This document shows, in pieces, positions 1 through 6,740 of a stretch of 15,247 bases of DNA; the stretch's first letter is position 1, and each line of letters starts with the position of its first letter. Below the pieces are notes generated by a model. The model was not told where the DNA came from. It searched no databases and saw only the letters and a program-made list of their open reading frames with translations. Origin of the DNA: Mageeibacillus sp. UBA1046 (GTDB lineage: Bacteria; Bacillota; Clostridia; Saccharofermentanales; DTU023); assembly GCA_002316595.1 (NCBI GenBank), contig DCDV01000017.1:99280-114526 (forward strand). The letters are read 5' to 3'. A program made the position numbers and the translations under genes.

Positions 1-392
1 GCTGCCAATACCAGGGCAAAGCAAAAATGTGCTCCCTTATGTGTATTCTTGCCTCCGGTCACCTTAAACATTGCGGTCTCTGCTTTTAAACCCAGAGCGC
101 GCAGGGCCGGAAAGATCTCTTCTTTGCTGTAATTGGAGCCAATCAGCCAGTAATCGGCAAAGAATGGTTCCAGCGCTGCGGCGCTGCGGTAGAACATCTC
201 TTTGCTCATGTCAGGATGTGAACCAATATCATGGGCATCAACCAGTCCCGGCTTAGGTGTAAGTTCCAGCTCAAATTCAAGGGCTGATCTGGCCGCAAGC
301 GCTGCCTGTGCCGCCCTGTTTCTTTCAATATTCTCGTTTGCTTTCATTTTCCCTGCTATATGCGCATCCGGTGCAGAATCAAATAGTGTCAC
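1..392 (-). CDS. citG: Triphosphoribosyl-dephospho-CoA synthase CitG, N-terminal part (cut by left window edge)
   Basis: About 130 codons are visible and the frame is still open at base 1. Counted from an internal ATG at 347, the protein shows KPGLVD (residues 32-37), then GSHPDM (42-47), a conserved SAAAL stretch, and TGGKNTHKG (97-105). This series is typical of CitG, although the usual motif reads GVNTHKG, so Val is replaced by Lys here. CitG makes the 2'-(5''-triphosphoribosyl)-3'-dephospho-CoA precursor from dephospho-CoA and ATP; this becomes the prosthetic group of the lyase acyl carrier CitD. The start is uncertain. A GTG at 392 overlaps the citC stop by 4 nt (GTGA) and has AGAAGG just upstream. 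The ATG at 347 has only a short AGGG. I chose the GTG because of the coupling. No citX is seen in the window; it may lie to the left or be fused to this gene. Confidence 0.85.
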   Translation of the reverse strand, partial: MTLFDSAPDAHIAGKMKANENIERNRAAQAALAARSALEFELELTPKPGLVDAHDIGSHPDMSKEMFYRSAAALEPFFADYWLIGSNYSKEEIFPALRALGLKAETAMFKVTGGKNTHKGAHFCFALVLA

Positions 393-1552
393 ATTCCTTC
401 TCGCTGACTCATATCTTTTTCTGACTGCGCTGCCTGCTCCCTGTGATGTTCCCGAAGATATGCCCGGGTTGAGGGCGGAACCATTTTAGCCAGTTCCTGC
501 CAATTTCTCACTTTGTACAGCCTTCTTACAGTGGAAGCTGAGACAGGCTGACCATCAGCCGACAGTAATCTAGGAACGATGACCAGATCCAGTTCGCCTG
601 CGAAGACAGTTCTGATGGCCTCGTTATACATATTAGTCTTTTTGCTCAGAGGCTCAGTTCCCAGATACCGTCTCTGAATTGAGAGAGCCGGAGCGATATG
701 GCGGAGAAAAATCCTGGCATCGAGCTGAGCGTGCAAAGTCGTTACTTCATCTTCCGCCTGAATAAAATAGGAGGGAAAAGTAGCAGAGGAAACCAGATAT
801 GGGCCGGTCGGATGAATGATTAAATTTGAAATATGGCTGGTGGCTTCCTGTGCCATACGGAAACGATCGCCAGGAGGAAAGTCGGGGCTTTCCTCTGAGA
901 GAATAAACAAATGTACAAGACTTGACTCCTCAGCGGCCAGCCCGGCCAGATAAAGATGACCGAGCGTAAAGGGATTAGCATGCATGACAATAGCGGAGAC
1001 AGGCATCATACTGTCATTTAAGGGGAGCTCGTCATCAGAAGCTGCCAGGCTGTTTAGAGTTCTGGTTGTCAGATACTTCAGGTAGTTCTGCAGCCCGCCG
1101 CTTTCTCCTGTTCGTTCCATAAAAATCAATTGGCTTCCAACAGACTCCAAAATCTCAAAACCAAACCAGGTGAATGACTGTGCGCTGACAGCGGTGGTGT
1201 AGGCAAAAACACTGTCCCAGCCGGGTACGTCCTCAGCTGTAAATTCGATAGAACTTCTCTCAGATACAGGGTAGCTTTTCAATTGTTCACGCTTTGCTGT
1301 CTGATAATGCCATACCGATTGCAGCAGCTGAGCGATAATCAGATCAAAAGCTTTTCCGCCTTGATACTCCGGATCAACAGCCAGGCATTTTAGGATATTG
1401 CCCTGTCTGGAACCAGTAGCGATCAGTTTATCTGATTCAAACAGTCCCCAAGACTCGTCCAGACCTTGTTCCGGCCGCAGACCGGCTTTAGACAGCAGCT
1501 GCTGCCATTTATCATAATCATTTGTATCAAGATATAGCTGGCTGATCTGCAT
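389..1552 (-). CDS. citC: [Citrate/citramalate lyase] ligase CitC
   Basis: This enzyme acetylates the thiol of the lyase acyl-carrier prosthetic group using ATP and acetate, switching the lyase on. The predicted protein has 387 residues. An N-terminal GNAT-like domain (about 1-145, with GNILKCLAVDPEYQGG near 51-66) is followed by a nucleotidyltransferase domain. That domain has HANPFTLGH (191-199, the TxGH nucleotide-binding motif), YLGTEP (296-301) and SASTVRRL (338-345), all CitC signatures. I chose the ATG at 1552 because GGGAG lies about 7 nt upstream; the in-frame start at 1582 has no ribosome binding site. The protein is about 35 residues longer than E. coli CitC, mostly through a loop near residues 91-114 inside the GNAT part. 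It is separated from citF by 113 bp and overlaps citG by 4 nt. Confidence 0.93.
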   Translation of the reverse strand: MQISQLYLDTNDYDKWQQLLSKAGLRPEQGLDESWGLFESDKLIATGSRQGNILKCLAVDPEYQGGKAFDLIIAQLLQSVWHYQTAKREQLKSYPVSERSSIEFTAEDVPGWDSVFAYTTAVSAQSFTWFGFEILESVGSQLIFMERTGESGGLQNYLKYLTTRTLNSLAASDDELPLNDSMMPVSAIVMHANPFTLGHLYLAGLAAEESSLVHLFILSEESPDFPPGDRFRMAQEATSHISNLIIHPTGPYLVSSATFPSYFIQAEDEVTTLHAQLDARIFLRHIAPALSIQRRYLGTEPLSKKTNMYNEAIRTVFAGELDLVIVPRLLSADGQPVSASTVRRLYKVRNWQELAKMVPPSTRAYLREHHREQAAQSEKDMSQREGM

Positions 1553-1665
1553 TGAATCTCTCCCGGGAAATCTGCCTGCCATGAGGCGTTATAGTTATAT
1601 CATTCTGCAGTCGTGTGCCAAATTCTGTCTGAGTAATCTCTCGTTTTAACCATCCCAACTTAACC

Positions 1666-3093
1666 TCAGTTGTCAGTATGCGGATGATTTCGATGCCGGA
1701 TGGTGTCTATGATACTGCCATCCCGGTAGTGGACTTCGGCAACGATGCGGCCGTCCTCATCATTGAGCGCCTTCGGCTTGCCGCATATTTTCTCAGCTGT
1801 TTCTTTTAATTCCTCGATCGTGACAATGTTCAGACGGCTTTGGCGCAGAAGGTCAAAAAGATCAGCGCGGCGAGGATTTACTGCAATGCCATATTGCGTG
1901 ACGACCATATCAATCGTATCTCCCGGGGTGGAGACAGTGTGTACCCTGTCGACAATCAAGGGCATTCTGGCACGCATTAAGGGGGCGATGATTATAGCAA
2001 GTTTTGCGCCGGCAGCGGTATCACTGTGTCCGCCGGATCCGCCCATGATCAGACCTTGTGAATTTGTGTGCACATTGACATTAAAAGATAAATCTACTTC
2101 GGTCGCACCCAGAATTACCGCATCCAGACTGTCGACAACCGCGCTGGCCGCTTCGGGGCTGGCATAATGGCCGGCTGAAATTTCTTTATGCTGTGGGTTA
2201 ACCCTGATTGATTCCACTGCACCAAGATCGAAACACTGCACATCAAGCAAAGTCTCAAAGCAGCCTCTCTTATGCATGTTTACCAGCTGCGAAGTAATGC
2301 CTCCGGACGCAAAACTCCCCTGAATACATTCTTTCAGCATAATCTTTTCCAGAGCGAAGGCTGCAGCAAGTGATGCTCCGCCGGCTCCGGTCTGGAAAGA
2401 AAATCCGTCCCGCAGCAGCCCTGATGCTTTGATCGCTTCCGCTGCCATGTCAGCCATTAATAAACCGATCGGGTCACGTGTGATCCTCGTAGTTCCGGAC
2501 ACAATCCCGCCCGGATCGCCAATCCGGTCTTGTATCACTACATAGTCGACCTCTGTCTCCGCAATTGAGAAATCGGCCAGCGGATAAGGCACCAGATTAT
2601 CTGTCACTGCCACTACCTTGTCAGCATAACGGGCATCTGCAAAGGCATAACCTAAGGAGCCGCATGCTGATGGTCCGTATTTACCGCTGATATTACCCTG
2701 AGAATCTGCAGTTGGCGCTGCGATGAAGGCGATATCTATATGTGCACTGCCTCGTTCCAAATCAGCCGGACGTCCTCCGTGCGTGCGAAATATTACCGGC
2801 TTCTTCAATATGCCTGAGGATATAGACTTGCCGACCAGCGCGCCGAGATAATTGCACTCCAGCCCGCTGACTGTGCCATCTTTGATCAGTTCCACAAGAG
2901 GAAGATGACAGTCAAATATGGCACTGGCATTAATGGTAATGTCTTTCAGGCCAAGTTCTCTGACTGCCGACATAACCAGATTAAGAACATAATCGCCATT
3001 GCGCAAATGGTGATGAAAAGATAAAGTCATGCTATCCCGGATCCCGGCCAGGCGCAAAGCATCAGTGATCGAATTTACGACTTTTCCCTGCAT
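1666..3093 (-). CDS. citF: Citrate lyase alpha subunit family, probable citramalate lyase alpha (ACP transferase)
   Basis: The alpha subunit exchanges the acetyl group on CitD for the incoming hydroxyacid, forming (citramalyl or citryl) ACP thioester. The 475-residue protein is clearly CitF-like along its whole length: SFHHHLRNGD (25-34), QTGAGGASL (234-242), the FNVNVHTNSQG and GGSGGH region (337-356), and RYRDGSIID-type residues near the C-terminus. The ATG at 3093 is preceded by GGAGG with 9 nt spacing; that site lies inside the last codons of citE, so translation is probably coupled (4 nt between stop and start). A longer frame to 3162 has no ribosome binding site. Compared with E. coli CitF, about 35-40 N-terminal residues are missing. 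Substrate choice cannot be read from the sequence. Citramalate is inferred from the glutamate mutase and methylaspartase genes in the same operon. Confidence 0.93.
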   Translation of the reverse strand: MQGKVVNSITDALRLAGIRDSMTLSFHHHLRNGDYVLNLVMSAVRELGLKDITINASAIFDCHLPLVELIKDGTVSGLECNYLGALVGKSISSGILKKPVIFRTHGGRPADLERGSAHIDIAFIAAPTADSQGNISGKYGPSACGSLGYAFADARYADKVVAVTDNLVPYPLADFSIAETEVDYVVIQDRIGDPGGIVSGTTRITRDPIGLLMADMAAEAIKASGLLRDGFSFQTGAGGASLAAAFALEKIMLKECIQGSFASGGITSQLVNMHKRGCFETLLDVQCFDLGAVESIRVNPQHKEISAGHYASPEAASAVVDSLDAVILGATEVDLSFNVNVHTNSQGLIMGGSGGHSDTAAGAKLAIIIAPLMRARMPLIVDRVHTVSTPGDTIDMVVTQYGIAVNPRRADLFDLLRQSRLNIVTIEELKETAEKICGKPKALNDEDGRIVAEVHYRDGSIIDTIRHRNHPHTDN

Positions 3094-3097
3094 GCGG

Positions 3098-3970
3098 TCA
3101 ATCCTCCAAAGAAAGGCCAAGCCGGCCGGCCTGCTCCAGAACCTGTTCTGCTCTGGCAGCAATGGGCGCGTCGATCATTTTCCCGTGCAAAGATACGACT
3201 CCCTTGCCCGCTTTTTTGGCCCGTTCTACTGCTGCGACTACTTCCCGGGCATATCTGACAGCCTCTGGCTGCGGGCTGAAAATCTCATTAATCTTTGTCA
3301 AATGGCGCGGCGAGATGGCAGCTTTACCGGAAAAACCCAAACTACGCGCCAGTCTAGCATCCTGAATCAAGCCTTCGTCATCATCGACGTCAGTGAAGGG
3401 TGTATCTATAGCTTCAACGCCTGCCGCTCTGGCAGCGATAACTATGCGGGATCTGCTGTAAAAGATTTCTTCGCCTCTTTTCGTACGGTCACACTGAAGA
3501 TCAGCTGCCAAGTCCTCACCTCCCAGTAAGAGGGCTGCTATCCTGGGAGAAGAGCTGGCTATCTCAAAAGCCTTCTCAATTCCAAGGGCAGTTTCTATTA
3601 AAGGCAAGAGCTTAATTGACCCCTCTTCGATATCGTTTTGACGCTCAAGCTCGGAGATTTTTTCCGCTAAGATTCTGATTGTCGAGCTGTCGCTGCATTT
3701 TGTTGGCATTATGGCATCAGGGCGGCAAGGAATAATCTCCTCCAGATCCGGCTGCCAATAAGAGCTGTCAAGGGAGTTGATGCGGATAATAATTTCCTTT
3801 TTATAGTTTTGGGAGCGCAAGGCGGCTGCTGTCAATAGTCGGGCTGCATCTTTCTGATCCGCCGCGACAGCATCTTCAAGATCAAGGATCAGAGAATCTG
3901 CGGGCAGCACTGCACCGTTCTGGAGCATCACCGGGCTGTTCCCCGGTATGAAGAGTAAAGACCTTCTCAT
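3098..3970 (-). CDS. citE: Citrate lyase beta subunit family, probable citramalate lyase beta (citramalyl-ACP lyase)
   Basis: CitE cleaves the hydroxyacyl-ACP thioester. With citramalate as substrate the products are pyruvate and acetyl-ACP, which closes the pathway. The 290-residue protein is a standard-length TIM-barrel CitE/HpcH-type lyase. Visible motifs are LLFIPGN (5-11), LDLEDAV (29-35), RIN (63-65, substrate-binding Arg), MPTK (88-91), LPLIET with the metal-binding Glu at 126, GGED with the metal-binding Asp at 153, and GFSGKAAISPRH (212-223). The ATG at 3970 has GAGGGG 5 nt upstream and follows the citD stop by 10 nt. Extending the frame to 4066 would overlap citD by 86 nt and lose the ribosome binding site, so I reject that start. 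Confidence 0.93.
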   Translation of the reverse strand: MRRSLLFIPGNSPVMLQNGAVLPADSLILDLEDAVAADQKDAARLLTAAALRSQNYKKEIIIRINSLDSSYWQPDLEEIIPCRPDAIMPTKCSDSSTIRILAEKISELERQNDIEEGSIKLLPLIETALGIEKAFEIASSSPRIAALLLGGEDLAADLQCDRTKRGEEIFYSRSRIVIAARAAGVEAIDTPFTDVDDDEGLIQDARLARSLGFSGKAAISPRHLTKINEIFSPQPEAVRYAREVVAAVERAKKAGKGVVSLHGKMIDAPIAARAEQVLEQAGRLGLSLED

Positions 3971-3980
3971 ATCTGCCCCT

Positions 3981-4241
3981 CTATTCCTCAGATCGTCTGA
4001 GTGCGGTCTCCAGACGGGCTCTGATCGTACAGTCCAATGCACCTTGGTCCTGCAGATGAATCTCACCGCCGGTTACAGCCAAAGCGCTCAGAACTTCCCT
4101 GCACACTTTTTCAATTTGTTCACCATACTGAGCCAATACCGGTGATTCAATCTTAAGGAGTAAATTATCGGCGGGACGCACGGTAACCAGGACATCGCTT
4201 GACTCCAATGTTCCCGCGCTTGCTTGCTGTTTAATCTCCAT
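3981..4241 (-). CDS. citD: Citrate lyase gamma subunit family, acyl carrier protein of the (citramalate) lyase
   Basis: This 86-residue acyl carrier holds the phosphoribosyl-dephospho-CoA arm that CitG (with CitX) makes and CitC acetylates. The AGTLESSD motif (9-16) contains Ser14, which matches the modified Ser14 of E. coli CitD. The second signature, GALDCTIRARLETAL (68-82), is also intact. The ATG at 4241 has AGGTGG just upstream. The gene is slightly shorter than E. coli CitD (98 residues) because the C-terminal tail is reduced. It is the first gene after the four-copy 30-bp repeat, so repeat-based control would act first on citD and the genes behind it. Confidence 0.95.
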   Translation of the reverse strand: MEIKQQASAGTLESSDVLVTVRPADNLLLKIESPVLAQYGEQIEKVCREVLSALAVTGGEIHLQDQGALDCTIRARLETALRRSEE

Positions 4242-4250
4242 ATTCCACCT

Positions 4251-4370
4251 CTGTGAAAATCGCCCTCGTTCAGCCTGATTCTGTGAAAATCGCTCTCGAT
4301 CAGTCCGATTCTGTGAAAATTGACCTCTTTCAGCCTGATTTTGTGAAAATCACCTTCGCTCAGCCTGCTT
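4251..4370. repeat. Tandem direct repeat, four 30-bp copies, between the P-loop gene and citD
   Basis: Four head-to-tail copies start at 4251, 4281, 4311 and 4341, with no bases between them. On the plus strand each begins (C/T)TGTGAAAAT and ends near CAGCCTG(A/C)TT. Copies 2, 3 and 4 differ from copy 1 at 4, 3 and 5 positions. Positions 2-10 (TGTGAAAAT) are invariant in all four. The array fills almost the whole gap between the P-loop gene stop (4374) and citD (4241), ending 9 bp upstream of citD. The spacing of about three helical turns would place copies roughly on one face of DNA. The function is unknown; candidates are a protein-binding array, an RNA element or a neutral tandem duplication. 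Confidence 0.97.
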
Positions 4371-4373
4371 TTT

Positions 4374-5303
4374 TTAGCCGGGCAAAGTAAGCTGATTCAG
4401 CTCACTGAGCTTAAATTCATTATCTACAGCTACCAGTCCGACCATCATATAACGGCCGGTAATCTGTTCACGGATAAATTCATGATAAAGCTGGAAGTTC
4501 TCAATTTCTCCGGTTCGTTCCACATGCATTCTCGGTCCGGTACAAAAATGTATCTGATCACCAAGCATAATATGCGAATCATCGAGATATGAGACAGGGA
4601 TATCTGCAGCGATCATGTCTTTAACTCTCGTCTCCACCTCACGCAAATCAATCTCCGGCTCCTCGTCAAAAGCCAGAATAAAACCATGACGCACCTCCGC
4701 ATGCTCATAGCGGTAGACCTGATAATCCCGGAGTGCATACGCTACCAGATCTTCTGCTGTATGTGTCATCCGGCGGAAAGGTATAGATTTATAGACGATC
4801 TTCTTAATGTGATCCGGTTCCGGTCCGAAAATATTAGGTCTGGTGACGATGATTTCCTCGCCCAGCCCCAGCAAAAGATTAGCATTCCTGCCCAGATATG
4901 GGTAAACGAGATCGAAGTGTTCGACTATGACTCTTTTTTTGCGGTCCAGTGCCTCATTGATAGCACTCGCTAATTCATGCATCTGGTAAAAAGCTGTTTC
5001 GAAACGAACATCGACATGATAAGTATGCGGGCTGAAAAAGCCGGTATCATCGAGATTCATGATCGGCAGAGGTCTGACATTGACTCCTTCATCATCGTTA
5101 GTCAATTCCAGCCCGGGAAACATTCCCTTAATCAGTATGCTCTTACCGGATCCGCTGTCTCCGATCAGGCCGATAAGCAGATCGAACGGACTTAAATATT
5201 GCTGAGCTATCTGAACACCCTGATCTGCGAGACGCGGCATTCCTCGCGGAGATAACAGCACACTGTAAAGATGATTCTTTTGCATACGCGCGGAATAGGA
5301 CAT
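4374..5303 (-). CDS. P-loop (kinase-like) protein fused to a degenerate tRNA-synthetase SAD-like domain, function unknown
   Basis: I do not recognise an established function for this 309-residue protein. Residues 42-60 contain a clear Walker A loop, GLIGDSGSGKS (45-55), in a fold that reads like a small-molecule kinase or NTPase (about 40-175); KKRVIVEHFDL (122-132) is a plausible following strand. Residues 180-309 resemble the second additional (editing) domain of ThrRS/AlaRS: HTAEDLVAYA (181-190), HGFILAFD (206-213) and CTGPRMHVERTGEIENFQL (254-272). In active editing domains the zinc ligands are HxxxH and CxxxH. Here they read HTAED and CTGPR, so two of four are lost and the domain may only bind. 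The ATG at 5303 has AGG 8 nt upstream. The gene sits between mal and the citD repeat, about 43 nt after mal, so a role in glutamate fermentation is inferred from context only. Confidence 0.85.
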   Translation of the reverse strand: MSYSARMQKNHLYSVLLSPRGMPRLADQGVQIAQQYLSPFDLLIGLIGDSGSGKSILIKGMFPGLELTNDDEGVNVRPLPIMNLDDTGFFSPHTYHVDVRFETAFYQMHELASAINEALDRKKRVIVEHFDLVYPYLGRNANLLLGLGEEIIVTRPNIFGPEPDHIKKIVYKSIPFRRMTHTAEDLVAYALRDYQVYRYEHAEVRHGFILAFDEEPEIDLREVETRVKDMIAADIPVSYLDDSHIMLGDQIHFCTGPRMHVERTGEIENFQLYHEFIREQITGRYMMVGLVAVDNEFKLSELNQLTLPG

Positions 5304-5346
5304 AACTTCTACCTGCTTTCCAGTTATATAATTTTAGCACAGCGTC

Positions 5347-6597
5347 CTATGAGGTAATACCGCCTGCCTTACGAAGTGCCAGGATTCTTTGCATCTCATT
5401 GTAAGCGATCATAATGCCTTCATCGACGCCCATGCCGGGTTTGGCCAGGAGCTGATCCGCAGCCACTGCCATTGCGACATGGACGCAAATCTGGGCCGAA
5501 CGATCTGTTTCATTACAGGTGCCGCCCAGGTAGGCGCCAATGCCATTATTTTTACAATAGAGCATTGCTGCGATAGTCTCATCAAGCCCTCCCAGGTCCG
5601 GTGTCTTAACTTGCACCATATGACCTGCTCTGGCATCTGCAAAGGCTTTCACATCCTCCAAATTATTGCACCACTCATCTGCAACCAGTTCAACAACAAT
5701 TCCCCGGCGGTCAAGTTCAGAGGTCAACTCTGCCATGTATTTGATCTGGTCTGCACGGCTGCCGGCATCCAGTGGTCCTTCAATCCTCAGACTGAAAGGT
5801 CTGGCCGCCACCTCCAGCTTTGCCAGATAATCAGCCATGGCGTCAATATTTTCATAGCCGAAAGCAATACCAATCGTGCCGTAGACATCAATTTGAATGA
5901 TCGGCTGGTAGGATTCCTCCGGCCTGATCTCCCGGATGCGTTTGACCAGCCAGTCCATGTAAGCCAGCAAATTCTCACCTTTTTTGCCCAATTTGCTCAC
6001 ATTGTTAATCAAAGCGTGCGGAAGAACAGGCACTCCCTTGATTATCATCTTATCAGCATTATCATAACGGGCATCGCCCGACTGACTGAAAATCGGGATC
6101 AATTCATCCGTAATTGTCAGATTATACTCCCGGGCGATGACCTCACACATCATCATATGCTCAGAGCGTGCAACTGCGTCGAGAAGAGCCTGACTGACTC
6201 CATAGCGGATAGCGGTATGCAGTTTCTTCCCTGCGACCCGAATGTCTGCCAGCTCTGAAGCCATCTCTCTGAAGGTAGTTACTTCACGGCCTTCATAATG
6301 AGGAGCAACATATTCTTCTATCACCGGGATAAAGTCGGCTGCCAGGAAAAGAGGATCTCTTCCGCCTGCTCCTGAATACTGCACGGCAGCGCAGTCTCCC
6401 CAGGCTATTTGATTATCCTCGAGCAAAATCATCACAGAGATTGATTCACCTGGCTGTCTTACTGAGGAAAATCCCGGTGTGGCAGGTTCACCTGTATAGC
6501 GGGAACCATCTGCTTCTGCACCCTGTCTGATCGCTAATTGATCATCAAAGTAAAAGCCGGTCAGTCCGGTGGAACAGATCATTTTCTTAATACGCAT
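5347..6597 (-). CDS. mal: Methylaspartate ammonia-lyase (3-methylaspartase)
   Basis: The enzyme eliminates ammonia from (2S,3S)-3-methylaspartate to give mesaconate. The 416-residue protein is the enolase-superfamily methylaspartase and resembles the C. tetanomorphum enzyme (413 residues) throughout. All key residues are present: Gln172, His194, the Mg ligands Asp237, Glu273 and Asp307, catalytic Lys331 in QVKTPDLGG, and Cys361 in GGTCNET. The ATG at 6597 has AAGGAG with 8 nt spacing. A 143 bp gap separates it from glmE upstream, one of the few loose junctions in the operon, so an internal promoter or RNA processing site is possible. The P-loop gene follows after about 43 nt. Confidence 0.97.
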   Translation of the reverse strand: MRIKKMICSTGLTGFYFDDQLAIRQGAEADGSRYTGEPATPGFSSVRQPGESISVMILLEDNQIAWGDCAAVQYSGAGGRDPLFLAADFIPVIEEYVAPHYEGREVTTFREMASELADIRVAGKKLHTAIRYGVSQALLDAVARSEHMMMCEVIAREYNLTITDELIPIFSQSGDARYDNADKMIIKGVPVLPHALINNVSKLGKKGENLLAYMDWLVKRIREIRPEESYQPIIQIDVYGTIGIAFGYENIDAMADYLAKLEVAARPFSLRIEGPLDAGSRADQIKYMAELTSELDRRGIVVELVADEWCNNLEDVKAFADARAGHMVQVKTPDLGGLDETIAAMLYCKNNGIGAYLGGTCNETDRSAQICVHVAMAVAADQLLAKPGMGVDEGIMIAYNEMQRILALRKAGGITS

Positions 6598-6740
6598 TAA
6601 TTATTCTCCTTATTTATTGTTATATCAGCCTCATGCATTTTGGCGTCATTTTGCCAATTTTCCAAGATACTTGGGCTAATGAATCCGGGCAGTTACAAAC
6701 GTCGGGCCGACATGGCAAGACACGAACAACCGGCATCCCC

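Noticed and set aside
1600..1653. 17-residue open frame (MVKTRDYS...) between citF and citC on the minus strand
   Set aside because: It has only a distant AGG in front, no similarity to CitX or any known peptide, and could arise by chance; it was not annotated.
4251..4370. CRISPR array
   Set aside because: The units are contiguous, with no unique spacers of constant length between conserved repeats, and no cas genes are present.
5389..6258. Long open frame (289 codons) on the plus strand, antisense to mal
   Set aside because: It lies wholly inside a gene whose catalytic residues are all intact, has no recognisable domain and reads as a codon-bias shadow.
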